The notes beneath the pieces are model-generated. The model did not search any database and had not been told where the DNA came from. It saw nothing but the letters and a program-made list of their open reading frames with translations. A program made the position numbers and the translations under genes. A stretch of DNA of 64,000 nucleotides from Diadema setosum (lineage: Eukaryota; Echinodermata; Echinoidea; Diadematoida; Diadematidae), in the NCBI RefSeq assembly GCF_964275005.1, contig NC_092686.1, positions 42,530,333-42,594,332 on the forward strand, given 5' to 3'. Every line of letters starts with the position of its first letter. Positions within the stretch are counted from its first letter, which is position 1. Positions 48,457-63,300 of the stretch are shown here, one piece after another.

Positions 48457-50953
48457 TGATGGTAACCGCGCAGTTTGTATGTGCGCGTTTGGCGTAGCAA
48501 CGACGCATCCATGGACTGGTTCCCTCCACGAAGAGCCAAAGATGAAAGGATGAAATCAGTTTAAAAAACATGACAAACATGAATCCCTGATAGCTTTTCA
48601 ATGGACTTACATTGCCAACGTCATGCTCCGATTTACTATCACGAAGATAAACGGTTCAGAGACCCACCTCATCTTGTCTTTCACTGACGCAAACTCACTC
48701 CTCCGGCCCCCATAGAGACATCCCAGCCAGTAGTTGTGCCTTGTCCGTGATGGAATACTGTATCAGACTTTCCTGATAGTCAACGGTCTTTCCCGTAGTC
48801 AATCAGACTTTTCCTGATAGTCAATCAGACTTTACCTGATAGTCAACCAGCCTTTCCTGGTAGTCACTGATCAATAACGAACAGAAGTGAATGAGATTAA
48901 AACCTAAAATGGCATTAAAACGCTTTATCCTGGCGAGGAAAGCGCATGTTTTTGAAACAAGACACCAAACAGGTTAGTCATCGCATTCTTCATCAGCGAC
49001 CAGGATGCGATGTGATGTTAGATTAAAAATCCGTTTCTGAAACAGAACATACACACAAGGGTATACGTCTGCTCCTGGTGGCAACAACTACCACCAGTTT
49101 AGACGCATTCCATCACAAGCAGGTTAGTTTTGAAATCCGTCCGACCAGGAGCAGACGTATACCCTTGTGTGTATGTTCTGCTTCAGAAACGGATTTTTAA
49201 TCTAACATCACATCGCATCCTGGTCGCTGATGAAGAATGCGATGACTAACCTGTTTGGTGTCTTGTTTCAAAAACATGCGCTTTCCTCGCCAGGATAAAG
49301 CGTTTTAATGCCATTTTAGGTTTTAATCTCATTCACTTCTGTTCGTTATTGATCAGTGACTACCAGGAAAGGCTGGTTGACTATCAGGTAAAGTCTGATT
49401 GACTATCAGGAAAAGTCTGATTGACTACGGGAAAGACCGTTGACTATCAGGAAAGTCTGATACAGTATTCCATCACGGACAAGGCACAACTACTGGCTGG
49501 GATGTCTCTATGGGGGCCGGAGGTGTGAGTTTGCGTCAGTGAAAGACAAGATGAGGTGGGTCTCTGAACCGTTTATCTTCGTGATAGTAAATCGGAGCAT
49601 GACGTTGGCAATGTAAGTCCATTGAAAAGCTATCAGGGATTCATGTTTGTCATGTTTTTTAAACTGATTTCATCCTTTCATCTTTGGCTCTTCGTGGAGG
49701 GAACCAGTCCATGGATGCGTCGTTGCTACGCCAAACGCGCACATACAAACTGCGCGGTTACCATCACTGTGGCAACAACTACCACCAGTTTAGACGCATT
49801 CCATCACAAGCAGGTTAGTTTTGAAATCCGTCCGACCAGGAGCAGACGTATACCCTTGTGTGTATGTTCTGCTTCAGAAACGGATTTTTAATCTAACATC
49901 ACATCGCATCCTGGTCGCTGATGAAGAATGCGATGACTAACCTGTTTGGTGTCTTGTTTCAAAAACATGCGCTTTCCTCGCCAGGATAAAGCGTTTTAAT
50001 GCCATTTTAGGTTTTAATCTCATATATATATAATCCGTTATTTTAATACAAATCTTCTATCGATTTCACTCTCTAACTCTATCACGAGCTGCATTAAAAT
50101 GAAAAGTGACCATATCAGTGATAATCGGAAGTACGAGACGAGAAAATCTTGATACATTTTGTGCATTCTATGCATCATAAAGATGCTGAAACCTTACGGA
50201 TTTCCTAACGTGTTCGGTCAGTCGAATCGGATGAAGGTGCAATGTTACTTACCTTCAGATGCATTGCTCCGTGGTTGCTCTTTATTTGGGTGGACGGACA
50301 TGGGGCAGTTTCTGTCTCTGCAGGCTTTATACTCTCGTCTGAGAAATGACGTCATATTCATACAACATCAGAGCATTCACATCGAATACAAGCAACAATC
50401 AATACCCGCGTGAGCAATTATCTGTTGGTCTATGAAGATATCAATTCACTCACACGTGAATCAGTTCTGAATCTTTATACAGTGTACTTTCATTTAAAGA
50501 ATATTACCATTGTTTCTTTCGTCAGTTTGTTCGTGGTTATGTAACTGTAATTGTTGGTTGTGTTTTTATTATGTAAGATGTATTTACATGTTATTCTGTA
50601 TTTCCATTTGTCTTTACCTTGTATCTTCTGTATAATCCAGGAGGCAACCCAGGCATTTCATGTCACATTGTTTATGTACTAAAGAATGTTGAACTACAAC
50701 TTTAACATCAAGATGAATCTATGCATAGCGATGTATGCTGAGCTAATGATATCTACGAGCTTTATACCTTTTAAAATAAATAATTTCAGAATCAAATTGT
50801 AGGAGAAATTTGTAACATACAATGAAAAAGGAATAGAAGAAAAACTCACATTTTCCCTCCGCAATAGAGTGGACAATAAGTTGTTGATATCCACTGGAAT
50901 CCGGCATAGCTCCCTTTGGCCTAAGAGTGACTCGACATCCATGATCCAACTTG

Positions 50954-50993
<40 letters not shown>

Positions 50994-53033
50994 AGCTTTT
51001 TGATTAGAGCTTCCCAAAAAAGTGTCATAATAAAGGAATGATGTGATACAGAAACCGTCCAGACCAATGACCGACATTCACTGTTGAAACCATTATGTAA
51101 ACGCGTATGTATTGTAAGCTTCATTCATCATCTTACTTTTACCTTGATATCATAAAGGTCAATTGAGACTGGGCCGGTTTTCATTTGCTGATTGGACATG
51201 TTGGAAATTAAGTTTCTGAAAATAACATTTTGTTAAAGGAAACATAACATAAGGAAGTAAGTAGAACAACGACACGTCAGCTAAGCTGATGCCGCGTAAA
51301 ATGCCTATGGCGCTTACCCCATACGTCTTTAGCGTATTCACACGCCCCGAAACATGGCCGCCAGTTCCTTCGTCCTCGTCTCGTAAGATCAGGTATGTCC
51401 CGGCGTCTTTCAGCCAAACTTGGGAGTGTGGAATAGTGGAGGAAACTTGACCATCAAAGTCTGGATTGTATCATATTTTCGCTATTCTCCAGAAACTGAT
51501 CAAAGACTGAACATTACAGGTTCTTGACCTTAATCGGTAATGAATACGATGAAAACTCTGTTATATTCAATGTTGCACAGAAGTAATGGCATATAGAACT
51601 AGTGTTCTTCTACACTAACTTTTGTATCAATGATTTTACATGGTACTTTCATATTCACATACATTTTAAGTTGAAAAAACAAAATCTGCGTTAATTCGAC
51701 GAAACTAACCAACCCATCTCTGTTCCGAATCCGGATTCAAGCTACTTAACTACAACTCTGCCACCACTCTGCAGTGCGCTGATCTTCAACTATGAAGAAG
51801 AAGAAGAGGAGGAACTACTATACCCACTATTATCCGTCGTGTAATTGTCCATTGGAAGCGTTGAGTAGAGAAATGTATGCAATGACATCAATTCACATCA
51901 ATCATCAAAGAGTGTCTAGTCAAGAAAAAGTCAGGGTCAACGTGAATGAATTGTCGCGTAATTCATGTGTTCAACGATCAAAGGTTATTCGTATAACTAT
52001 AGACATACCTACATCCAGAGCGTCGCCATTTCTAGGGAGAAGACACTCTCCAGCATTCCAGATAGAATCTAGGATTTTCTGTTTTGCCTGTCCAACGCTA
52101 TCAGCATCCAAGACCTTTACGTTGAGGAAGGCATTGTCATCTTCATCAACGACGAAAAGCGTCTGGAAGAAAAAAAAAAGAAGAAAAATTTATCAGTTTA
52201 CTGAGACAAATTCTACTTGCATGAGTATGCTTCTCAACATGGCAAATGGATAAGACACAATACACCCGTGGACACTTTGTTAGAAAATCGCAGCCAAGCG
52301 ACTGACGGTGCTCGTTGTTCCAAATGTTCGTTACTGCAAACAAACAGAATTCTTATATCAGTGAGAATATAAAATAGGGTACGTTTATCCGAGTGCTTTC
52401 AAGTTCAAACCGAAGGTTTGTTATTCTGGCTGTATATCAATTTTTTCCCAGTAAGTGTAACAGAGTTCGGTCTACTGATTGACGTAAAAAAGCGCTTTAG
52501 TAGTTGCCATGATAAAAGAAATCATGCGCGTACGTACTCGAAAAGGATTCGAATCTACAACCTCCTGATCTCCGGACGAGTTTCATCTTCACCGGACCAT
52601 CGAGCTTCCGCCCGACAATAAGCACTGGTTCAAATCCTTACAGCACGCAGCGGATACTGCGAAATTATTCAAATTCATCAAAGTTATACTTCCGTCGAGA
52701 TGTTTTTATAGTAACTGATTGACAAATTGCCCCACTATCGACGTAAATAATACGTCGATGTTGTTCAATCAGTTGCAATAAAAAACATCTCAACAGAAAA
52801 AATTCCTGAATTTGAATGAATTCGGACTATTATGGATTCGTTTCTTCGATAATGAAAAAAAAAAATATGTTCGATAATCCGAGAATCAAATAATACCAGA
52901 GTTAAATTAAGATAGGTATTCCAATAATGAAGTAAGGTTCATTAATCTAAAAAATCTGCGTGACGTTGCTGTCTGGCTGTCATGGGGAAAGGGGCTGATT
53001 TATTATATTACAGAAAAACACGAAACAAACACA

Positions 53034-53075
<42 letters not shown>

Positions 53076-55167
53076 GTTGTAGATATCCAGGGTTGTGTTT
53101 AATATCGACTTTTTATGAATTCTATCAGCCGTAAGTGAACTTTTTATAAAGTCAGTAGAGACTGTTCTGTCTTGGCATATAACCAACCAGATGTCGGCGT
53201 TTTGAAAGTGAGAGGTAAATAAATGTAAAGAGTAAATTTCATGTCTTTTTAATTTCCGATGAAGAGTCAGTTCGGATTCAAGTCAATTCAAAACCGAATT
53301 CTTTGAAACGCTGGAGAATTTCCTTCATGTCTGCAGATATTTACCACTTCTTGGAAGCCGATATCCTGATCGAACAAGCGATTGTAATCCAGCGTGAAAT
53401 AAGCCTCGCCAGTAGTAACATCGACAGGTCCTTTTTCACACTGCGTCTTCATTGCTTGATACAACATAAACATCGGGTACAGCATGTGCCTCTGAGTGTA
53501 AGAAGATATCGAAACTTAAAGTACATCATATATATTAAAGCGACTATTTACCATTTGCAGATGAAAAATAAATAGTTCTTCGAAATAAATCTAAATCATG
53601 AGTTAGGGATAGAAAGAACCAACGTAAAAATGTTAATCGGTATAATCAATGTTAAGTAACGTTAAATATACAAAATATGAACAATAGTTTTATTAAAATC
53701 GTTTGTAAAATAAATCGTCTACAGTTATGGTTATTTAAAAAGTTGTGATATTTCCTCATATTTGTGGCTTTATTGTGATTTTTTTTGTTGATACGGTATT
53801 ATGTTTTGTGATACAATTGAACTATGCATATGCATCAAATGTGAAACTCAAAACATTTTTTAATCACTGCTTCCGATGGTAAACAGTGGCTTTAAGGACT
53901 GTTAAGATTACGCACATCGAACCACGCGCATTGATTGACCTGTCCCTATAACCATGCTAATATTTGTTGTGTAAGTTGTTTTTATTGTTGCTTCTGTCCA
54001 CTGCACTTCTCAAGCAAAGTCATCGAAATACGCTATAGACGGACAGAGTCACGAGAATAGCAACAACTTCTTCACAGAAGATATTTGTATCGTCTTTTTG
54101 ATAACGTGCAGATCTTTTATACTTGAATAATTCCTTGTGTAGGAATAGAAAACATAGCACATGATGTCATAACGCTGCTTCACACCACGGTGTCACACCG
54201 CACACTCACACACTATGTAAACGATAGTGTAACACTAGTAATGATATACAAAATATAGTTTGCTGTCAATAATATTGATCAAGTTCCAATGTACTATGAT
54301 AGGAAACGTAATATCCTGGTGACATAAAAAGGACGATAAAAACAAGAACAACAATTTATCCAGACCTTAATGTATCCGTACATGCACAGGGCGATCCAGT
54401 TGGTGACCAACTTATTTACGATGGAATCCGGCCTTACACACACAACACAAAACAAACAAAAAGCAGAAAAAATGAAGTTAAAATTTTGCTTACCAGATAA
54501 TATCCCTATCAATGATTTCAATGATATTAGTAAAAAGTCATGTAACGTATTAACACGCTTCATCAAGATAAATTCGACACAATTTTTTTTAACGTGTTTA
54601 TTTAATTACGTGTTCATTAAAAGAGAAAATAAGCAGGCGTTACGGAAATGCATTTGAATCAAATGCTTTGATCACATGACAAACGGGATATCAGTTGATT
54701 AAAAAAAACACCATGAAATTTTAATACTTCAATATAAGGTATATGAGGCATAAAAGGTTTTGAAAATGTTTTCGGGCCATTGAGATAACAGGAAATATAA
54801 GCTTTTCTGGTCCCTTTGGTGAAAGAAAAGTCACAATTGTACTGACAGTCTATAATAGGACTAAATATTTAGAATCGGAGAAGTTGCATGATTCCTTCTT
54901 TCTCATATTTCTTACTTGCCAAACAAGCGTTCCAATCTGCCCGAAGATCTTGCTGTTGTTTTGACCCTATCTCGAACCAGCAATGATATCAACCTTGTTG
55001 ATACAAAACGGTTACATTAGAGGGAAAAGTAAATAAAGCACATGCAAGTAGAGAAGCATTATGCAACGATTCAGACATTGTGTTATTACATATACATTGA
55101 TTTCGTGCGCACAACTGCAAAATAATATATGTGCCTTTTCATTTACAATACTATTATCATTCTGAGA

Positions 55168-55222
<55 letters not shown>

Positions 55223-57257
55223 GAAAGTCAGTGGTGTTCATCTTGTAAAAGTGTGCTAGTCGGGAAAGCTTACCGAAACAGGAATTGAAACACCTACTCA
55301 AACTGATATACATAAACATTTTTATGACAGCATGTTGATCTAGCCACTGTCACGCAACTACGTTTATGCTGACAATATTTTGCTGATATTATATGGACAA
55401 ACAGACAAAATAAGTCATATTATAGTGCGTATCTCATATTATGACCTCACACAGGCACCAAGAGTAAAAGTAAATACCAGAGTGAAATTGACATACCTAT
55501 ACTCAAAAACAAAGGCAGCCAAATATTACTTTGTTGACACCAGTTCAAAATGACATCAAATCGTTCGGTGGGCATCTCATCAATATTCCTATGTACGGGA
55601 TGACGCCTTAAGATAATCTTTGTAAGCAAGTAGGACTCAAAAGATTTCCATCTTAATGCATCCATGCCGGCACTTTTCATAAATATGTCTGAGTATAATG
55701 CGTCCAGAAGGGTTTCATTACCGCTTAATTAAGCTTAAATCAACTTACTTTGAAAAGTAGATGCTCTTGCCCTCACTCAAGTAGGCTAAAGACAGAAGTG
55801 ATGCAATCAGTTCCCTGCTGATGAAAATTGATATGAACGCTGTCTTTATTTCATTGAAGCTCTTGTGTTGTAAAATATCACAATGTCAAATCTTCATTGC
55901 TTATAGCAGAATAAGCATATTTCCCCCTGTGAACATGTCATTTTCTTAAGTTTTATATATCTCAGTATGTGTCTAGATGTTTTATACGCATTCTTGCCAG
56001 TCTTAAACGCCAGGAAAATATTTTGCAAATGGTTTCAGTGGAAATGGATAAACCGCCCAGACGCTGTTCACTGCGATTGAAATCATGTTATTTAATACGC
56101 TCCTTCAGTTTCCGCTGTTAATGTTAGTTAAAAAACAGTGAAATTTATGAAATTCTTTTGCACGCCAAATCATTCCAGTCATGCTTTATATACATAGTCG
56201 TAAATAAGTAGTCACTAAGACATCAATGATTTCAAAACGGGGCTTTTTTTTTCACACGTAATCTGAAAACTGCAGATGAAAAAGGAAAAAAAAAAATGAT
56301 TGGCTATAAACTCGGAACAAATAGATTACAAAACACACTCCATTGACAAAAACTGTAAGCGCTTTGAACAGAAACATTGTTACTCTTGCATCGAGAACTA
56401 TCAGTTTTGATTTATCTTTGTCTTTTTTTTTATTGATATCTAGATTATTGGGCCATTGATAAATGGTCTTGAGAGGACTTATTTGCATTAATTAGTACTT
56501 ACTTCGTAGGTTGTCTGTTTTGACTTTTCACATCAAGAACTTTTATGACGTCAACAACTGTGTCTTCGTTCTTCAGCGACCGATAAAAAGACATCAATGA
56601 CTGTTCCATGAAGTCTTCCATATACTGTGACACACGAAAAAAGAAAAGAAAAAAAAAGAAGAAGATAAAACCAGTGGGAAACACAGGCAAGAAAAGAGCA
56701 TGGTTGGACATGTCACAGATGTCTCGTTTTGTTTGTTTGTTTGTTTTTTCCCAAAGTGGCAGTGACCGCAGATATCTCGACATGTGGACAAGTGTAATTG
56801 TGTGGCATTTTTTCATGCACTGGCCAGTAGGTTTTACAACTTTTTGTCTTGTAGCCACGATCATACTTTGTTTGTTGTTGAGCCTGTAGCTACTTTAGTC
56901 GCAACCAAAATAATACAGATTTGTGATGTATTTACTATACGTTACAGGAAGGAGAGAGAAAAATAAGATCCGTCTATCAGCGGGAAGAAGTTCTTATAGT
57001 TCGGATGAAATTTACAATAACGCATGCAGTCAAATAGCGCGATCATTTATGCATTGAAAATGAGAGTAAATTTCTGAGCTTCGGCCGGTCTCTTCTGCAT
57101 GGCGTACATGAAGCAATTGAGAAGTGAAGACTTTATAAATGAAAACATTGTAAAATGTGTGTTTCAATTAAAGGGGACATCTAGTCCAAACGGTCAATAT
57201 GAATATGCAAATGGCAAAGTGACCATGTCATGCCCTCACAACTTGCCATATAGCTTG

Positions 57258-57318
<61 letters not shown>

Positions 57319-60300
57319 TTCCAGTTTTTCATCAAACGCAATTATGCCCGAGGCTCAAATCCTGGTATATCTAACTGATCACGATTCTGAAGTTATTCAA
57401 TCAGGAATATCATCATGTTTCAGACTCCAATGACAGAAACATTGAATTTTCGTCATTTTTTTTTTTTGTACACAATGAATGGAAAATTGTGAGGGTATGA
57501 CATGGTTAGTACACTTATTTGCATATTCATATCCACGGTACAAGAACTGTATGTTTTGCTGAAATTAGCAAAACTTCAAAATGTCATAACTTCCCTATTT
57601 TCATCCGATTTGAGTCGATTTTTTTTTTTACGTTGAACTCGTTAGATTTTACTTTTTTTTATCAGACTTTATATTTGGACTGGATTTCCCCTTTAAAGTG
57701 GCAAAATTCCCTCTTGAGTTTCTCCTACCTCTGGATCGGATGTCTCAGGACGGACTCCAAGTCCACCAAAGAGCATGACTGTCACGTACTGGTTGTGATC
57801 TCTGAATGGGATGTCATACTTCTTGACTCTCTCGTCCACATTCGTCAGCTCGAGTTTAGTATCAGGCACTAAAAACAAACAAAGAAACAAACAAACAAAT
57901 AAACAAACACCATAGAAAGAAAGAGTGTTCATGATACATTCGCCTTTCACCGAAGGGGATGTATCACTGCATATTGACGGTACATAAATATTTTATGAAC
58001 GCATGTCGAAAACAACATAACAACATAAGTCACAATCATTTTGTTTTGGATGGAGACAATCTCTACACTCCAAATATATTGAAACAGAAACTGATTCAAA
58101 AGACAGAGAGTATAACAATTGGGTAGCAACTGAATACTATTTCGTTCAACATACCTTCTCTTAGTCTTGATCTCAGTCGTCGTCGTCCTAGCTCTAATTC
58201 TTCTCTTACTTGATTTGCTTCTCGCCTCTTCTTAGTAAGCCTCCGTCCGACAACCACAAACACAAACAGCATGACAAGAATGGCGACGGCCATTACTGAT
58301 ATGACTATCGGCAGGATATTCAGTTCTGAATTTGTCTTGACAAAACCTGGCAGGAACTCCAAATTTCCATTAACGACCTGAAAATAAAACCCAACACGTA
58401 ACATCTGAGCATGTTTCTTCGAATGCTGCAAAATACTTTGATATTTTCAAAAGAAGGGCTGAAATATATCAACGGAAGTGTCAGGTACCTGAGCATTGTT
58501 AATTACCTGATCAATTCTACAAGAACATGATAGACGTCACTTAATGTGGAGCCTTCTCCAAGGATTCCAGTATAGTCACCAGGCACGGGAAGTTGGAAAG
58601 GTACGAAGCAAATCAAGCTGATATACTTATCGGGACCAATCAATACTTATATGTCCTCTTTATTGCTGCCTAGGTCTATGTTTTCTTCTCATAAGCTCAA
58701 TAAGATGACAAATAACTATGACATCTGCATGCGACAGGAACAGTGAACCATATTACCATATACAAATCTTTATGAAAAACGACCGACTCACGTGGACTGC
58801 TGGAAGATTTCTTGTCACTCCTCCCCCTAGAGAACCATTTCTAAATCCTCGCGTTGGTGCACTGTCTGGCATCTTGCATATCAGCTTTTCGCTTTCCAAG
58901 ATTTGGACATCACATTTACCGTCTCCGCCGATAAAGACCTGCACATCATCTTTACTGCTGGCAAGGTCAAGATTACTGCCCTGAATATACAAAATGTGGA
59001 TGAAGGAAAACAAATGAGCAGTGAAGCAAAGCCAACAGAAAGTTGAAATGAAAAGAGAACACCCACTAGGGTTATTAAAATAAACTTTAGAATTAGTGCT
59101 AAACTTTCCATGATTCTATATGCATTGAACAAAGAATAATTACCACAAAGGTCATGTTTAATTCTATGATACTGCCAACGCACCCATCACTTCTTTATAG
59201 AGTAGAATTACAACGCAATCTATGTAAAATGCCATACATTTGATTTTAAATATCGCATTTGAAAATACATTTGTTTCGAGAAAATCCTTGAACAGGCTAA
59301 ATCCCTGCTAGAGAATGTTGCTCATCTTACGTCTAATACCGACGACAGGCGACTGCCTTGCACTTGTACTGTGTGTGGGACATACAATTTGAAAACTCTT
59401 TGTACCTTCAGTATTCAAACTAAGATGTAATGCAACATATTTTTCGTAATCACAAAAATATAATCCTGCTCATGTTAAAGGGATGGTATAGTATTGGTGG
59501 AGATGAAGATTGAGCTTTCAACTTTTTTCACCTTTTTCATACTACGAAAGCACTTATGAAATGTTACTGAGCATATACCATTCTAAGAGGAATTGAAAGT
59601 TTATTTCCTGAAAATCGGTTTTGAGATGGCTGAGATATTGAAAAACAAAGTAAAGCAAAGCAATCCTAATTAATGGTGGGATCCAACTTTTATTAGCTTT
59701 GCTTTGTTTTGGATATCATAGCCATTTCAAAACCTACTTCCATCAAATAAACGTTGGATTTCTCTTGGAATCACTGCCCTTTCATATTCAATAAGAGGTT
59801 TTTCATTATCTTACCAAAAAAAAAAAGTTAGAAACCTAAGTATTTTCAGAGATCAATTTGAATGGGATAAGACAAAATACAACTTCCTTCTCAAGCATCA
59901 CGTGGTCTGCACACAAATAATTTGCCACAACATGAACGACATTTTAATTGATTTCACTTTCATTGGCAAGTCTTACCTTAAGTTCTAGCAAGTTGTTTTC
60001 AGGCAGATAGAAAATTAAATCTGGTCCATCAAACTTGTAGTAAACTGGATCTGGAAAGTACGTGATGATATCACTCCAGTTGATGACAAAACCATCAAAG
60101 TCAAATTGTAAGGAGGCCGTAAGACCTTCCTCAGACTGTCTTCTCCTCCGTAGTGCTGTGTCCCCGGGATATGGCGGAGAGGGACAGCTAAGGAGAGTTG
60201 CACTGCCATTACCATTACAAATCTGAAAAGAAAGGCAAACAGAAGTACAATAAATCATATTTCAGAGTTTGACATTTTGAATTACATTGTAGTTTATAAT

Positions 60301-63300
60301 TTTTCTTAGGAGATAGCAGTATAGATATTTGCCAAAGCAAGTTGTTGTCATTACGTATAAACTAAACAGTAGAAAATTTTCGGGGAAAAAATCTTTCTTG
60401 TGGTTGTGGCATTGACATAAAGAAGATATTACATCACTATTGGATTATGCAAGTGTAGAAATATAATACCAAAACCGAATTATAAATTCTAATCACGTTG
60501 CTAATTATCTACTCTACGCATCCTTTCTGAAAGCTTGACATGCTTTCATTTCTGTATCTTCCATTAATATACAATGCAGAGCAAGGACTGCTGGCCTTGT
60601 ATTCAATCACGCCAAAATGGCCTGTCCCATCAAGCTCTTTCAATGAAGTCAAATCGTATTTCCTGAACAATCAAATACTAGCGAATATACGGGTAATGTC
60701 ACCAGGGAGTTAGTATTTCGAATTCATGGAAGATATCATTTGAAGGCAATTGGGAGAGCTTCCAGAAGACAGATGTAAGAATTCTTGTTGTGCAAAATAA
60801 ATAACTACATGCTCGTTGGAATTGCCGATGAGGGGCTACAACTTAATCAACTGACTAATTTACTCGAAACATTTAGTGCAAACAAAACAGAAAAAAAAAA
60901 ACATGTACAGACCGCTAACGTCTCTGCTCCAGTAGCTTGTGATACTGCCTTGATGACTGGCATCTGAATCAAGTCAAATCTTTCTCCAGTGACCGTTACA
61001 TATAGTCCTCCCCTAAATTGATATAATCAGGTAGATGATCACACTATGCTGCTGTGATAAATGTAAAAATTCCGAAAATTTCTTAGTATTCAATTATTTA
61101 AGATCTATCTCGATCCCGGAGCATGAAGAACATTCCCAAAATAAAGCATCAGGATAACTTGTGTTAGAATCATAGCTATAAGAATCTTTTACAAGCTTTA
61201 TCATATCGTAGTGGCTTTTGTATTTAGTGTATAGCGAGTTGCAACGATCGTATGACCATGTGCTTGCTCACTTTGTGTCATGCTTACACAGAACTTTAAA
61301 CTGGTGTAGTATTATGATTCTTATACTCCCTGTTTATGGCCTATATTATGTCATAGTATATAATAGTTTCTGTAGTTGAACGTGTATGGTATTCCGCTAG
61401 TTAATAAAACTCAAGGAATCCCATCCAAGTACTTCTGTAATTGGAAATGAAATCTATACCATGCTGATCCATTAACTTACGACATAATTGACTGTGTCCC
61501 GTCCAAGCCAGTGATAACTGGGTTGGGCATGAAGGTAAACACATCAACTGTTGTCAGCTGTGTTCCATCAAAGGTCATAGTCAAAACGTAACTGTCCTCT
61601 GAAGATTCTGTGGTTGTACAAGATGTTTCATTCAGACTACGAGCACTGTGGGAAAACAGAGCAGTTGATTTTCTTTCTGTTACTCCCCACTACATTGCAT
61701 CATAATAGATCGTAATCATTGTATCTACAGATGAAGTAACAAAAAACAAAGAAACAGTCTGGGATTTGAACCCTTTACTTTACTGCTTACAGGGCTAAGA
61801 CTGCCAGCTGTGCTGAAGCCATTTCAAGACAGTAGCACAATGGATTTGGAATGAATACCAAATGCCCTCAGATCTCTGTGATAATGTGTATTAGTCTTCA
61901 GTTGCTTCATGCATGAGGAGTGTTTTTTTTTTTTCATAGAGTGTGCAATCTTTGGGATTTTTTGTATTGTTTTGCTTTTACTCTTGGTAGTATCAAGATG
62001 AAGTTGGAGCAGTTACCCATGTCTTACATCTATAATTGCTTACACTTATTGAAAAAAAAAATCATCTTCTTCAATGATATACGAAGATCATCACCCAGGG
62101 TATTATTGCCCCAAATGCATTTCATGGTTTCACTGTAAAAAGGGAGTCTGTACGGTTATTTAGAAATGCCATCTTTTTGTTTAAAGTAAAAAAAAAAAAC
62201 ACAAACAAATGCACTTAATCCTAAAAATATCACCAGGAGCATATGTGTCCACTCAAGCATTTCTCATTTTAAAGACAGTTTTGCAATATTTCTCAATATT
62301 AACAGAGAAAATAACGAAAACTTTGTCACCAGCTTTTCCTTTTAAAGTGCATAGACATAATATGAACGAGTTGATAAATAGGCCTACCAGTTTCCGTTAA
62401 TGATAACGAAAAAAAAAAGAAATCTATATCTAAGCCTCCTACTTCGGCCATTAATGTTAATTAGAATTTTTTAGAATTAGAAAATTCACCAATATCTCAA
62501 AGTACACAAGAGCTTGGTTAAAACTGACAGGAAGCTCAGGACACCGTGTCATGGAAGTTGTCAGCTCTGACAAGTTGTGAATTCTTGATAATCACCATGG
62601 TTACAGTCAGGCACCAGAGCTTCTCAGCCAATCAAAACCAAGGACTTTACCGAAGTTGTCAGAGACTGACAACTTGTCAGGGCTGACAACTTTCATGAAA
62701 CGGTGCCCTGATGTCAGAGGAGCCAGCACTGCCAAGTCATAATTGATAATAAAAATCAATTTCACTTTTAATGAAAGAAAAATTCAACCTCCTGTTCTAG
62801 TCAGGTCATTCATGCAACTCCTGTGTAAGAATGTTCACCAAGATTAAAGGTCAAGGAAATAGTACTGCTAAAATGACACACATTCCCCGTCTTCTTGCCA
62901 AATGATCGTTAAAACACGAGTAGTTGTCCTCATGGATATTCAGTGTGAATACGCCCACATGCAACTTTCTAATGTCAACTCACATATCAATACATTCTGC
63001 ATCTCCGAATCGGGCTATTACATTCCTTCCGGACGTGAAGAAATCTCCAGAAATCGTGACTCTGGTTCCACCTGCTGCTGGTCCCTCTGTCGGAGTGAAT
63101 CCACTTATCATTGGATCCTTTGGTAGAACACACATGAACAATGTCTTGTATGGGTAATCAAAGGTACTCAATGAACGTATTACTGTGGCTTTATCAGACT
63201 CGATCTGTTAATCAAGACACTGGAATCCCGCATCAGCACAAAGGCGCTGGTCATGTGTTGCATATGTATGCTCCTCTGAATAGTAACCCCTCAGGGTTAG

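Noticed and set aside
49622..49891. Plus-strand frame starting with a signal-peptide-like stretch in the large palindrome
   Set aside because: It runs across the arm/third-copy junction at 49771, is duplicated in antisense at 48293-48601, and has no recognisable domain. Treated as chance.
52545..52625. Functional tRNA gene
   Set aside because: No convincing acceptor stem or anticodon arm could be built; only the promoter boxes are present.
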